This document shows, piece after piece, positions 1 to 9,220 of a DNA stretch of 64,000 bases. The stretch is from Dokdonella sp. (GTDB lineage Bacteria > Pseudomonadota > Gammaproteobacteria > Xanthomonadales > Rhodanobacteraceae): NCBI GenBank assembly GCA_023228465.1, contig JALOBC010000014.1, forward strand, positions 1 to 64,000, read 5' to 3'. A model generated the notes under the pieces. That model saw only the letters and a program-made list of their open reading frames with translations, was not told where the DNA came from and searched no databases. Each line of letters opens with the position of its first letter. Position 1 is the stretch's first letter. Made by a program: the position numbers and the translations under genes.

Positions 1-1824
1 GCCGGTGAACAGCGAGTTCGGTCCGGAAAAGCCGGTGAACTGGAAGGTCAGGTCGGTCTCCGGCAGCGCCTTGGCAATCTCGTGGGTGGGTGGCAGGTAG
101 CCGGCCACCTGCTGCGGCGAGGCGTTCGGTGCAGCCATCGACATGCCGGCGACGAAGCCCTGATCCTCTTCGGGGGCCAGTTCCGTCCGCGAGCTCATGA
201 ACAGGAACACCGTGCCGCCGAGCAGCAGCAGGCCCATCACCACCGGCACGCTCCAGGTTTCCAGGGTCGAGTGCAGGCGCCGCTCGTAGCCCGCGTGCAG
301 GCGTTCGAACTGGCGGTCGATGAAGCGCACGAACCGGCCCTGCTCCTGGTTCGCCTTGAAGAAGCGCGCGCACATCATCGGTGACAGGGTCAGGGCGATG
401 ACGGCCGACATGGTCACCGCGCCGGCCAGCGTGAAGGCAAACTCGGTGAAGAGCGCGCCGGTGAGGCCGCCCTGGAAGCCGATCGGCACGTACACCGCGA
501 TCAGCACGACGGTCATGGCCAGGATCGGCCCGCCCAGTTCGCGTGCCGCCAGGAGGGACGCCTGCAGGGGTGACTTGCCTTCCTTCATGTGGCGGTCGAC
601 GTTCTCCACCACGATGATGGCGTCATCGACCACCAGGCCGATGGCCAGCACCAGGGCGAGCAGCGTGATGAGGTTGATCGAGTAGCCCATTGCCAGCATC
701 ACGAAGAACGTGCCGATCAGCGACAGCGGCATCGCGATCACCGGCACCAGCACCGCGCGCAGACTGCCAAGGAACAGGAAGATGACCAGGGTGACGATGA
801 GCAGCGCCTCGGTCAGGGTCTTGATCACCTCGTCGATCGAGGTGTTCACATAGTCGGTGGAGTCGTAGGCGATCTTCGCGGTGAGGCCGGTCGGCAGCTG
901 CGCCTGGATGTCCGGAAACGCGTCGCGCACGCTCTGGGCCACGTCCAGCAGGTTGGCATCGGGGGCCACCTTGATGCCGAGGAACACCGACTGCTGGCCA
1001 TCGAAGGCCACCGCCGAGTCATAGTCTTCCGCGCCCAGTACGACGTTGGCGACGTCCTCCAGGCGCACGATCGCACCATCGCGCTGCTTCACCGCCAGCT
1101 GGCGGAACTCGTCCACGCTGTGCAGGTCGGTCGAGGCGGTGAGCGTGGTCGTCACCATCGGACCCTTGGTGGCGCCCACCGCGGCCAGGTAGTTGTTGGC
1201 TGCCAGTGCCGCCGAGACGTCGGCCGCGGTGACTCCATGGGCCGCCATGCGCGCCGGGTCCAGCCAGGCGCGCATGGCGAACTGCCGGGCGCCGATGATC
1301 TCGGCGGTCTGCACCCCCTCGACCGCATCCAGGCGCGGCTTGACCACGCGCAACAGGTAGTCGGTGATGTTGTTGGTCGGCAGGCTGTGGCTGTAGAAGC
1401 CCAGGTACATGGCCGCTGTGCTTTCGCCGACCTGCACCTTGAGCACCGGCTGCTGAGCCTCGGGCGGCAACTGGTTGCGCACCGAGGTGACCTGGGTCTG
1501 GATCTGGGTCAGCGCCTTGTTGGCGTCATAGTTCAGGCGCAGCGTGGCGGTGATGGTCGACACGCCGCTCAGGCTGGTCGAGGACAGGTAGTCGATGCCC
1601 TGCGCCTGGGCGATGGCCGCTTCCAGGGGCTGGGTGATGAAGCCGGCCACGGTCTGTGCATCGGCGCCGAAGTAGGCGGTGGTGATGGTGACCACCGCGT
1701 TCTCGGTTTCGGGGAACTGGCGCACCGTGAGGTCGTTCGCCGAGCGCAGGCCGAGCACGAGGATCAGCAGGCTGACGACGATCGCCAGCACCGGCTTGCG
1801 GATGAAGACGTCGGTGAAGTTCAT
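1..1824 (-). CDS. RND multidrug efflux transporter, inner-membrane pump subunit (C-terminal part outside the window)
   Basis: Reading the minus strand from ATG at 1824 gives 608 codons that run off the window edge, so only the N-terminal ~60% of a normal ~1030-residue pump is present. The product starts with the usual cytoplasmic stub and TM1 (FIRKPVLAIVV). It contains the TM4 proton-relay segment with paired aspartates (LVVDDAIIVVENV) and the porter-domain text typical of MexB/MexF-like pumps. It should use the proton gradient to expel hydrophobic compounds from the inner membrane or periplasm through an adaptor and an outer-membrane channel. It lies 93 bp downstream of its adaptor gene, presumably in one transcript. 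No strong Shine-Dalgarno precedes the ATG. Its substrate cannot be inferred. Confidence 0.93.
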   Translation of the reverse strand, partial: MNFTDVFIRKPVLAIVVSLLILVLGLRSANDLTVRQFPETENAVVTITTAYFGADAQTVAGFITQPLEAAIAQAQGIDYLSSTSLSGVSTITATLRLNYDANKALTQIQTQVTSVRNQLPPEAQQPVLKVQVGESTAAMYLGFYSHSLPTNNITDYLLRVVKPRLDAVEGVQTAEIIGARQFAMRAWLDPARMAAHGVTAADVSAALAANNYLAAVGATKGPMVTTTLTASTDLHSVDEFRQLAVKQRDGAIVRLEDVANVVLGAEDYDSAVAFDGQQSVFLGIKVAPDANLLDVAQSVRDAFPDIQAQLPTGLTAKIAYDSTDYVNTSIDEVIKTLTEALLIVTLVIFLFLGSLRAVLVPVIAMPLSLIGTFFVMLAMGYSINLITLLALVLAIGLVVDDAIIVVENVDRHMKEGKSPLQASLLAARELGGPILAMTVVLIAVYVPIGFQGGLTGALFTEFAFTLAGAVTMSAVIALTLSPMMCARFFKANQEQGRFVRFIDRQFERLHAGYERRLHSTLETWSVPVVMGLLLLGGTVFLFMSSRTELAPEEDQGFVAGMSMAAPNASPQQVAGYLPPTHEIAKALPETDLTFQFTGFSGPNSLFTG

Positions 1825-1917
1825 GCGGAGGATCCGGGTCGTTCGGGTCGCACGCGCTGGCGACTGCCGGGCGGGATGGGGCGCGCTGGCCGGGGCGAGC
1901 GCAGCGGCGGTGGCGGG

Positions 1918-3081
1918 TCAGTGCTCCTGCGGCCGCGGGTCGGGATTGCTGGCCGGTTGCACGCTGTTGTTGACGATGAGCGGCGTGCCGTTCTTGAGCT
2001 TGAGCTGGCCGCTGGTGACCACCTCGGCGCCTTCCTCGATGCCCGTTTCGATGGCGACCTGGTCGCCACGCGTGGCGCCGGTGGTCACGAAGACCTGCTG
2101 CGCGGTCGGTGGCAGCGGCTTGCCCTTGGCATCGTGGCCCGCCGGCGTGACCACGAAGACCGTCTCGCCATAGGGATTGAACGCAATGGCGGTCTGCGGC
2201 AGGGTCAGCCGATCCACCGGCGCGCCCACCTCGACATCCACGCGGGCGAACATGCCGGGGATGAGACGCTGGTCGGGATTGTCCACGCGCGCCTCGAGGC
2301 GCACGTTGCGTGTTTCCGCATCGACCCGCGGGTCGATGGCGGTGAGCGTGCCCGTGAACGTCTGGTCGGGGAAGGCATCCACGTGCAGGTCCACGCGCTG
2401 GCCGATCTCCAGCTGTGCCAGTTCGCGCTGTGGCATCAGGAAGTCCACGAACAGCCAGTCCAGCTGCTGCAGCGTGACCAGCGCGCTGCCCGGGCTGACG
2501 TAGGCGCCCGGGCTGATGGTGACGATGCCGGCGCGGCCGGCGAAGGGCGCGCGCAGCTGCTTCTTGGCGATCACTGCCTGCTGCTGCGCCACCGCGGCGC
2601 GGCGCGCCGTGCGCTCGGCGGCGATGCGGTCGTAGTCGGCCTGGCTGATGGTCTGCCTGGCGATCTGCCGCGCGGCGCGCCCGAAGCTCAGCTCGGCCAG
2701 CGCGGCGGCGGCTTCGAGTTGACGCAGCTGCGCCCGCTCGTCCGCATCGCTGAGCTGCACCAGCAGGTCGCCTGCCGCCACCTGGGCGCCGGAAGTCAGC
2801 TTGACGGCGGTGACCAGGCCGCCCGCCTCGAAGGCCAGTTCAGCGCCGCGCGCCGCGCGCAGGGTGCCTACCGCGCTCAGCAGGGGTTGCCATGCCTGCA
2901 CGCCCACGCGCGTGGTCGAAACCGTCTGCGGCGGTTGCGTCATGTTGGCCATGGCTTCCTTCATGGCCATGCGGCCGCCGACGTTCCAGCCGACCAGGGC
3001 CAGCAACAGCAGGCCGACCAGGATCAGCATGACAAGCATGCGTCGAGCGGTACTTGGGGCTTTGCGGGTAGGCGAGTGCAT
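1918..3081 (-). CDS. RND efflux periplasmic adaptor (membrane fusion protein)
   Basis: This is the MexA/AcrA-type partner of the downstream pump. An N-terminal hydrophobic segment (LVMLILVGLLLLALVGW) anchors or exports it. It is followed by the lipoyl-like half motif (GTLRAARGAELAFEAGG), a coiled-coil hairpin region rich in A, R and Q, the second lipoyl half (LRAPFAGRAGIV), and beta-barrel text ending in QLKLKNGTPLIV. It bridges pump and outer-membrane channel. Three in-frame starts exist: GTG 3108, ATG 3090 and ATG 3081. I chose 3081 because GGATGG lies about 8 nt upstream, but 3090 is also possible. The product is about 387 residues, normal for the family. No outer-membrane factor gene is visible here. 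Confidence 0.9.
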   Translation of the reverse strand: MHSPTRKAPSTARRMLVMLILVGLLLLALVGWNVGGRMAMKEAMANMTQPPQTVSTTRVGVQAWQPLLSAVGTLRAARGAELAFEAGGLVTAVKLTSGAQVAAGDLLVQLSDADERAQLRQLEAAAALAELSFGRAARQIARQTISQADYDRIAAERTARRAAVAQQQAVIAKKQLRAPFAGRAGIVTISPGAYVSPGSALVTLQQLDWLFVDFLMPQRELAQLEIGQRVDLHVDAFPDQTFTGTLTAIDPRVDAETRNVRLEARVDNPDQRLIPGMFARVDVEVGAPVDRLTLPQTAIAFNPYGETVFVVTPAGHDAKGKPLPPTAQQVFVTTGATRGDQVAIETGIEEGAEVVTSGQLKLKNGTPLIVNNSVQPASNPDPRPQEH

Positions 3082-3401
3082 GCTTTGCATCCATCCAACG
3101 GTAACCACGCCAGCCGGGGCGCAGTGTGGGCAGCGCCGGCCAGGCGGAAGCGGTGAAACAAAAGCCGGCGCGGCCCGGGTGGGCGACGTCGGCTCTGACA
3201 GGATGCCGAAAAGTCCGTCCTGGACTCATTCAGCTCGCACGGTCGCGACAAAGCCGCGCCACCTGCTCTGCAAATCAATCACTTGCGTGATTGATCCGCG
3301 AGCGATCCATCCCTGGATCGCACCGGCAGGGCGTTTTTCCGCATCCTGCCAAGTAAACTGCGCAGTACAATAACACGGCCGTCGCCCACGTTGGGGCGCC
3401 T
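3082..3401. other. Intergenic region upstream of the RND operon
   Basis: These 320 bases lie between the stop of zapE and the adaptor start and hold no convincing gene. They contain the palindrome at 3274-3295 described separately. A weak GC hairpin (CGCCC/GGGCG) lies just after the zapE stop on the minus strand but lacks a T-tract, so I do not call it a terminator. The RND promoter must lie here, but I could not single out a good -35/-10 pair. Confidence 0.5.
3274..3295. promoter_or_regulatory. Perfect 9-4-9 inverted repeat, candidate repressor operator for the RND operon
   Basis: The arms ATCAATCAC (3274-3282) and GTGATTGAT (3287-3295) are exact reverse complements around TTGC. An AT-rich palindrome of this size upstream of an RND adaptor-pump pair is the usual form of a TetR-family operator. 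No TetR gene is in the window, so the regulator may be beyond the left edge or elsewhere. The site is about 190 bp upstream of the adaptor start. Confidence 0.6.
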
Positions 3402-4499
3402 TCAGGCGCGGTGTTCGCGCGCGAGGTACGCCTCGCTCTGCATTTCGATCAGCCTGGACTCGGTGCGCGCGAATTCCGCCCGCAGGCGCTCGCCGTCGTA
3501 CAGCTCCACGATGGGCACCGCCACGGACAGGACCAGCTTGACGCTCCGGTCGTAGGCCTCGTCCACCAGTTCGATGAAGCGGCGCGCGGCATCGTCGGTC
3601 AGGGGCGTGAATTGTGGCACGTTGGAAATGATGATGGTGTGGAACATGCGCGCAAGTTCGAGGTAGTCGGCGACGCCGCGCGGCCCCTCGCAGAGCGCCG
3701 TGAACTCGAACCAGATCACCCCGTCGGCCGCGCGCTTCACCGGCACCGTGCGGCCATTCAGGGCCAGCTTGAAGTCCTGTCGCGCCGGACCCTGCACGAA
3801 GCGGTTGAAGATCGACGCCAGACCTCGCTCGGCGTCCGCGCCGACCGGCGTGCAGTACATCGGTGCCTGCCTGAGTGCGCGCAGCCGCCAGTCATGCCCG
3901 GAAGCCAGTTCCACCACGTCGCAATGCGCCTGCAGCAGCGCGATGGCCGGCAGGAAGCGTTCGCGCTGCAGGCCATCGCGGTAGAGATCCGCAGGCGGCG
4001 TGTTGGACGTGGTCACCAGCACCACGTGGCGGGCAAACAGCGCTTCGAGCAGGTTGCCGAGGATCATCGCATCGCCGATGTCGCTGACGAAGAACTCGTC
4101 CAGGCACAGCAGGCGGATCTTGCGCGCAAGATCGGCGGCGACTTCGACCAGCGGATCGCGCTGCCCGTCCCGCTTGCGCAGCGCCGCTTGCACGTCCTGC
4201 ATGAACTGGTGGAAATGCACCCGGCATTTGCGCGGCTCGCTGACCGCGGCGTAGAAGAGATCACACAGGAAGGTCTTGCCGCGTCCCACGCGGCCCCACA
4301 GGTACAGCCCGCGCGGCGCCGCGCGCTGGCGGCGGAAGAACGGCCACGGCGGGTGGCGCCCTGGGGTTTCCAGCTCGCGCCAGACGCGCTCGAGCGCCGC
4401 CAGGCCCACTTCCTGCGCCGGGTCATCCTGCCATTCACCCGCGGCGACGCCGGCCCGGTAGCGCTCGCGCGGCCCGGCAGCCGCGGGTGCCTCAGCCAC
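3402..4499 (-). CDS. zapE: ZapE/AFG1-type ATPase, cell-division associated
   Basis: The 365-residue product has the AFG1-like single-domain ATPase layout. Walker A is GRVGRGKT at residues 69-76, Walker B is LLCLDEFFV around 130-140, and the arginine-rich C-terminal region is typical. In E. coli ZapE (YhcM) acts on the FtsZ ring under stress, and the mitochondrial homologue AFG1/LACE1 has a quality-control role. The start is GTG at 4499, overlapping the stop of the preceding hydrolase gene by 8 nt, which implies translational coupling. Length is normal for the family. Confidence 0.95.
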   Translation of the reverse strand: MAEAPAAAGPRERYRAGVAAGEWQDDPAQEVGLAALERVWRELETPGRHPPWPFFRRQRAAPRGLYLWGRVGRGKTFLCDLFYAAVSEPRKCRVHFHQFMQDVQAALRKRDGQRDPLVEVAADLARKIRLLCLDEFFVSDIGDAMILGNLLEALFARHVVLVTTSNTPPADLYRDGLQRERFLPAIALLQAHCDVVELASGHDWRLRALRQAPMYCTPVGADAERGLASIFNRFVQGPARQDFKLALNGRTVPVKRAADGVIWFEFTALCEGPRGVADYLELARMFHTIIISNVPQFTPLTDDAARRFIELVDEAYDRSVKLVLSVAVPIVELYDGERLRAEFARTESRLIEMQSEAYLAREHRA

Positions 4500-5199
4500 G
4501 CGGGTCGGTTCGCAAGGGCGGCAGGTTGGCGGCCAGCGAATTCTTCAGTAGCCCGCGCAGGTCCATCAGGCGGCGATGGAAGAAGTGCCCGGTTTCGGGC
4601 ATGCGCACCAGGTGCGGCGCCGGCTTGAGTGTTTCCACCCAGGCGTACACCGCCGCCGGATCGACCAGCTCATCCTCCTCGCCCTGCACCACCAGCCAGG
4701 GACAGGTCGGCAGCGCGATGCTGCTGAAGTCCCAGCGTCCGGCCGGTGGCGCGATGAGGATCACCTGGGCCGGTGCCAGCCGCCCCGCGGCGCGCAGGCA
4801 GACATAGCTGCCGAAGGAGAACCCGGCCAGCCACAGCACATCGTCCGGCCGCTCGCGCCTGAGCCAGGCGGCAATGGTGGCCACATCGTCGGCCTCGCCG
4901 ACCCCGTTGTCGTGCACGCCGGCCGATTTGCCGACGCCGCGGAAGTTCAGGCGCACCGTGGTCAGGCCAAGTTCGAGCAGGGAGCGCTCGAGGATCGTGA
5001 CCACCTTGTTGTGCATGGTGCCACCCTGGAGCGGGTGCGGATGGCAGAGGATGGCGCTGCCGGTGCGGGCGATGGCGGCCTCCGGCACGGCGCAGTCGAG
5101 TTCGATCGCGCCCGCCGCACCCGGCAGCAGCAGCGCGCCACCCGCGGCTGGAAACGGCGGCGCCCTGGACAGGAGTTCACTGGCAGTCATGCGGTGCAT
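4492..5199 (-). CDS. Alpha/beta hydrolase of the COG2945 type
   Basis: The 235-residue protein has the alpha/beta-hydrolase nucleophile elbow GFSFGS with Ser128. A likely acid lies in GEEDELVD and a C-terminal histidine in PETGHFF. The segment HPHPLQGGTMHNK (residues 53-65) is characteristic of this small cytoplasmic hydrolase family, whose substrates are not well defined. The start at ATG 5199 is favoured by AAGGA about 9 nt upstream; a second in-frame ATG lies at 5190. It is co-transcribed with zapE through an 8-nt overlap. Confidence 0.88.
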   Translation of the reverse strand: MHRMTASELLSRAPPFPAAGGALLLPGAAGAIELDCAVPEAAIARTGSAILCHPHPLQGGTMHNKVVTILERSLLELGLTTVRLNFRGVGKSAGVHDNGVGEADDVATIAAWLRRERPDDVLWLAGFSFGSYVCLRAAGRLAPAQVILIAPPAGRWDFSSIALPTCPWLVVQGEEDELVDPAAVYAWVETLKPAPHLVRMPETGHFFHRRLMDLRGLLKNSLAANLPPLRTDPRG

Positions 5200-5279
5200 G
5201 ATAGCTTTCCTTGCGTCGGCACGCGCCGACCGCGTGGATTCGTACCACCGTGCGCGCGCGTAGGGACAAGGAGGATCAC

Positions 5280-5972
5280 GTGTCGCAAGCGCTGGTCACA
5301 GGAGCCAATCGGGGCCTGGGCCTGGAGTTCACCCGCCAGCTGCTCGCCCGCGGCGAGCATGTCGTGGCGACCTGCCGGGAACCGGCCGCGGCTGCGGAAC
5401 TGCATGCCCTGGCCGACGTCCACTCCGGCTATCTGCTGGTCCTGCCGCTGCAACTCCCGGATGCGGAATCGATCGGGGCGCTGGTTGCCGAACTGGCCGC
5501 GGTGGAGCTCGAAATCGACCTGCTCATCAACAACGCCGGCGTGCTGCCCGTGGGCGAGCACTTTGGCAGCATCGATGCACATGTGCTGGCAGCCACGTTC
5601 GCCAGCAATGCCAGCGGCCCGCTGCTGCTCACCCAGGCGCTGGCGCCGCGCCTGGCGCCCAGGGCCCGGGTGGTCAACCTGTCGAGCCGCCTGGGCTCGA
5701 TCGCCGGCACGCAGCGCTTCGGCACGCCCAGCTATGCGATCAGCAAGGCGGCCCTCAACATGGCCGGACGGCTGCTTTCCTTCGCCCTCGCCGAACGCGG
5801 CATCAGCGTGGTGGCGCTCAGCCCCGGCTGGGTCCGCACCGACATGGGCGGTGACGATGCAACGCTCACGCCGGTCGAGTCCGTGGCCGCCATGCTGGGC
5901 GTCATCGACCGACTGGGCCCCGGCGACAGCGGCCGCTTCCTCGGAACCGATGGGCAATCGATCGCCTGGTGA
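5280..5972 (+). CDS. Short-chain dehydrogenase/reductase, C-factor/sniffer-like
   Basis: This 230-residue SDR has the nucleotide-binding motif TGANRGLG near the N terminus, the NNAG motif (LLINNAGVLP), and catalytic YAISK with the preceding serine in NLSSRLGS. The text is closest in style to the C-factor/sniffer carbonyl-reductase group, which uses NAD(P)H; the substrate is unknown. A longer reading frame begins at 5211, but I place the start at GTG 5280 because AAGGAGG sits 7 nt upstream and the Rossmann motif follows directly. It is divergent from the hydrolase-zapE pair and overlaps the following acetyltransferase gene. Confidence 0.9.
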   Translation: MSQALVTGANRGLGLEFTRQLLARGEHVVATCREPAAAAELHALADVHSGYLLVLPLQLPDAESIGALVAELAAVELEIDLLINNAGVLPVGEHFGSIDAHVLAATFASNASGPLLLTQALAPRLAPRARVVNLSSRLGSIAGTQRFGTPSYAISKAALNMAGRLLSFALAERGISVVALSPGWVRTDMGGDDATLTPVESVAAMLGVIDRLGPGDSGRFLGTDGQSIAW

Positions 5973-6639
5973 GCCGCCGGCCGCAACGGCTGCTGCGCCG
6001 GTGATCGGGACCGGCCGGTCGCTGCGCATCGAATCGCTGGCGGGCCACGATGTGCCCGCCGCTGCGGCGCTGCTCGCCGCAAGCATGCGCGACAACCCGC
6101 TGCACCGGCGCGTGTTCGGGCACGACGATGCGCGCCTGCAGCCACTGCTTGCGGGTGCCTTCGAGGCACTGCTGCGACTGCGCCGCGACGACGGCCGGGT
6201 GCTCGTGGCGCGCAACGGCGCCGGCATCGTGGGTGTCGTCGCGATGGCGCCGCCCGGACGCTGTCAGCCGGGGCTGCGCTTTCGCCTGCACATGCTCGGC
6301 CTGCTGGCCCGCCACGGTGCGCTTGGTGTCGCGCCACGGATCGCGCGGTGGCTCGCGGTGTGGAAGCGCAACGAGCCGAAGATCCCGCACTGGCACCTCG
6401 GTCCGGCCGCCGTGGAGCGTTCCCGCCAGGGCCAGGGCGTGGGCACGCAACTGATGACCGCGGTCTGCGCCGAACTCGATCGCGTGGGCGGGGCGGGCTA
6501 CCTGGAGACCGACAAGGAAGCCAACGTGCGCCTCTATGCGCGCGGCGGTTTCCGCGTGATCGCCCAGCGCGAGGTGCTGGGCATCCACAACTGGTTCATG
6601 TTGCGCCCGCCGCCCGCGCGCCCGCCCGAGCGTGCATGA
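5950..6639 (+). CDS. GNAT-family N-acetyltransferase
   Basis: The product (about 229 residues from ATG 5950) has the GNAT acetyl-CoA-binding signature: the beta4 segment HLGPAAVE followed by the pyrophosphate-binding loop RQGQGVG. The late motif ETDKEANVRLYARGGF is typical of acetyltransferases acting on small molecules or peptides; the substrate is unknown. ATG 5950 overlaps the SDR gene by 23 nt, suggesting coupling. An in-frame GTG at 6001 would give a shorter protein that still contains the complete domain, so the start is uncertain. Confidence 0.85.
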   Translation: MGNRSPGEPPAATAAAPVIGTGRSLRIESLAGHDVPAAAALLAASMRDNPLHRRVFGHDDARLQPLLAGAFEALLRLRRDDGRVLVARNGAGIVGVVAMAPPGRCQPGLRFRLHMLGLLARHGALGVAPRIARWLAVWKRNEPKIPHWHLGPAAVERSRQGQGVGTQLMTAVCAELDRVGGAGYLETDKEANVRLYARGGFRVIAQREVLGIHNWFMLRPPPARPPERA

Positions 6640-6739
6640 GCGAGCGCCTCTTCGCACGCGCGACCCGGGGCCAGCGACACCGATCTGCGTGTCCGATGAT
6701 CCGCGCCCGACGGCCCGGCCGCCCGCCTGCGGGGAACGC

Positions 6740-8938
6740 CTACCAGTCCAATGCCAGGTCCACGCCGACCCAGCGTCCGGGTTGGGTGTAGAGATCGAGG
6801 TCGCGCGCATCGGGGGCCACCCCGCGCAGGCTGGCCCATTCGTAGTAGCGACGGTCGCCGAGGTTGCCCAGGCGCAGGTTCACGCGTGCCGTGTCATTGG
6901 GCTGCCACCACAGGTTGCCGTCCAGCACCGCGTAGCCACCCGGCGCATACAGCGGGCCGGCGGTCTGGTCCACCCGCGACTTGCGCGCCACTCCGGTCAG
7001 CGCGAAGCGGGCACCCCAGCGCGGGTCGCGCTCGAAGCCCACCGCGAGCGTGGCGCGGGCCGGCTGGATGGAGTTCAGCGGCTGGTGACGCGCCGTGTCG
7101 TCGCCGTGGCTGGCGCTGGCAATGACTTCGCCGAACCAGCCGTGCAGGGTCCCGCGTCCCGGGTCGGCGCGCCAGCGCAGTTCCAGTTCGGCGCCCTGGA
7201 TGTGGGCACGCTCGCGGTTGACCGACTGGAACACCAGGGTGCCGGTGGCCGGATCCACCCCGAGGTTGGCGCGCGATTCGATCAGGTCGCGGAAGCGGTT
7301 GTCGTAGATGGCGAAACTGGCCTGCCACTCGCCGGCCGTGTGCCGCCAGCCCGCTTCCACGCCGAAGCTCGTCTCCGGCTTGAGGTCGGGATTGGGGCGC
7401 ACCTGGTAGTTGAAGGTCGGCAGGTACAGGCCGATGTTGACGTCCGAAAACGGCGGCGCGCGATAGCCGCTCACCGCCTGCAGATAGAAGGTGGTGTCGC
7501 TGTCCGGGCTGTAGCGCAGGCCGAGCTTGGGCGTCCAGCGCGTGCTGGACACGTTGGCGATCGGTGTGTCGGGGTTGTCTGCCAGCCAGATGCCGTCGGC
7601 ATGCGCATCCATGCGGTAGCGCTCGCCACGCACGCCGGGCACGATGGCCCATTGCGGCGTCAGGCGGATCTCGTCCTGCCAGAACAGGCCCGCCTCGCGC
7701 ACGCGTGAATCGGGGAAATCGCGCACCGGGAAGTCCTCGCCGAGCACGACGTTGGTGCTCGCGCCGGTGTCCAGGTTGACCTGGCGCCCGTCACGCAGGC
7801 TCTGGTAATCGTGCCAGGCCAGATCGATGCCGTACACGTGCCAGTGGTCCAGGCCCAGCCACTCGCCGCGCGACTGGGCCACCAGTTCGAGCCCGTGACT
7901 GTCCTGGTCGAGGTCGAAGCGACGCGCGCGCAGGGTCGGATACGGCGTCTGCGCGTCGGCGTCGCGGTATTGATCGGTGAGCTGGGTGGTGGCGGAGCGC
8001 TGGCCATAGAGCAGCAGGTCCAGCGAATCGAGCCAGGCGAAGGGCTGCTGCCACGCGCCGGCCAGGCTCACCCGGTTGCGCTGCCAGCGATCATCGGCAT
8101 CCAGCGCCGTGGTCGTGGCGTAGCGGCCCGGGCCGGCGACCAGTGACTGTACATCGGTCTGTTGCTCGCCCAGGGCATGGTCGAGGGTGAAGGTCCACGT
8201 GCCCGCTGCCTGAGCGTCGTATTCCAGCTTCGCGAGCGCGGTGTCGCGACGCACGTCGGCCGGGTTGGCGGGCATGCCGCCGCTGGCCGGATTGTTTTCG
8301 GTCTCGTGGCCCTGGCGCCGTCCGACCAGCAGCAGGCCGCTCCAGGATCCGTTCGTGGCTGCGAGGTGGCCACCGATGAGGCGGCTGTCATCGCGCCCCG
8401 TGTAGCCGAGCCGGAGGCCGCTGGTGAGCGCGCCGCGGTCCCACAGGAAGTCCTCGGGCGAGCGCGTGGTGTAGGCCACCACGCCGGCCAGGGCCTTGCT
8501 GCCATACAGCGTGGAGGCCGGGCCGCGCAGCACTTCCACGCGCTGGATGGCCTGCATGTCGGCCAGGTCGCGTCCGGCCAGCGCGAACTGGCCGACGCTG
8601 AAGGTATCCGGCAACGGCACGCCATCGATCTCGATGCTGACCCGATTGCCTTCGAGCCCACGCAGGTTGAAGCCCAGGCGGCCGAAACGTGCCGCATCGC
8701 CAGGCACGGCCAGGCCCGGCACCAGACGCGCCAGGTCCGCGATGTCGATGACGCCGGCGCGCTCGAGTTCATCGTGTTCGACGACGCTGACGCTGCCTAC
8801 CACCTGGCGCAGCGGCTCCGGGGCGCGGCTGCCGATGACGACCACCGTATCCAGCTCGGTGGTGTCGGGAGCGGCATCCGGCTGGGCGGCCATGGCGGGC
8901 ACCACGGCCGCCAGCAGCGCCGTGGCAAAAGCGCGCAT
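6740..8938 (-). CDS. TonB-dependent outer-membrane receptor, haem/haem-protein receptor-like
   Basis: The 732-residue product has a signal peptide (residues 1-18, ending AMA), then a TonB-box-like DTVVVIGSR and a plug domain with IEIDGVPLPD and VEVLRGPASTLYGSKALAG. A long beta-barrel follows, ending in an aromatic residue (DLALDW). The plug-barrel text resembles the haemoglobin/transferrin/lactoferrin receptor group, so haem or another iron source is the likeliest ligand. A reading frame extends upstream to 9058, but the signal peptide fixes the start near 8938. No clear Shine-Dalgarno is present. It diverges from nirS across a 362-bp spacer. Confidence 0.92.
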   Translation of the reverse strand: MRAFATALLAAVVPAMAAQPDAAPDTTELDTVVVIGSRAPEPLRQVVGSVSVVEHDELERAGVIDIADLARLVPGLAVPGDAARFGRLGFNLRGLEGNRVSIEIDGVPLPDTFSVGQFALAGRDLADMQAIQRVEVLRGPASTLYGSKALAGVVAYTTRSPEDFLWDRGALTSGLRLGYTGRDDSRLIGGHLAATNGSWSGLLLVGRRQGHETENNPASGGMPANPADVRRDTALAKLEYDAQAAGTWTFTLDHALGEQQTDVQSLVAGPGRYATTTALDADDRWQRNRVSLAGAWQQPFAWLDSLDLLLYGQRSATTQLTDQYRDADAQTPYPTLRARRFDLDQDSHGLELVAQSRGEWLGLDHWHVYGIDLAWHDYQSLRDGRQVNLDTGASTNVVLGEDFPVRDFPDSRVREAGLFWQDEIRLTPQWAIVPGVRGERYRMDAHADGIWLADNPDTPIANVSSTRWTPKLGLRYSPDSDTTFYLQAVSGYRAPPFSDVNIGLYLPTFNYQVRPNPDLKPETSFGVEAGWRHTAGEWQASFAIYDNRFRDLIESRANLGVDPATGTLVFQSVNRERAHIQGAELELRWRADPGRGTLHGWFGEVIASASHGDDTARHQPLNSIQPARATLAVGFERDPRWGARFALTGVARKSRVDQTAGPLYAPGGYAVLDGNLWWQPNDTARVNLRLGNLGDRRYYEWASLRGVAPDARDLDLYTQPGRWVGVDLALDW

Positions 8939-9023
8939 GATCAACGGCCGGCAACGTGGCAAACGGCCGGTTGACGGGGGGGCGAAAACGCCTGAAGCAG
9001 GGGACGAATGGGAGTTGTAATGC

Positions 9024-9042
9024 AAGCGAGAATCGTTCCGCT
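9024..9042. promoter_or_regulatory. Weak Fur-box-like sequence upstream of the TonB receptor
   Basis: The core GAGAATCGTTCCG resembles the Fur core GATAATnATTATC only partially; I count about 10 of 19 matches to the classic 19-mer. Position, about 90 bp before an iron-uptake-type gene, is the main support. Confidence 0.25.
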
Positions 9043-9206
9043 TTACGCCGTGGTGCATTTTCGTATTGATCTTCTTGTTTTCATTCGGAATTCGTGCGCA
9101 TGCTGCGGTGAAGCATATCTGGCGCGCCCATCGGGTGCCAATACGTTCCCTCGTCAGGTGGCATGTTTGTGCAGTGCACTAATCGCGCAAATGCACGAAA
9201 GCCGCA

Positions 9207-9220
9207 TCGACTGTCATCAA
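9207..9220. promoter_or_regulatory. FNR/Dnr-like half-palindrome upstream of nirS
   Basis: TCGAC-TGTC-ATCAA matches the consensus TTGAT-N4-ATCAA with one perfect half and three of five bases in the other. A TTGATA/GATACC stretch at 9247-9254 could be the -10, placing the site near -45. FNR/Dnr control is the rule for nirS in other bacteria, so this is plausible but unproven. Confidence 0.35.

Noticed and set aside
589-3156. An 855-codon open frame on the plus strand over the RND genes
   Set aside because: It is antisense to well-conserved pump and adaptor genes and has the His/Arg/Gln-rich composition of a high-G+C shadow frame.
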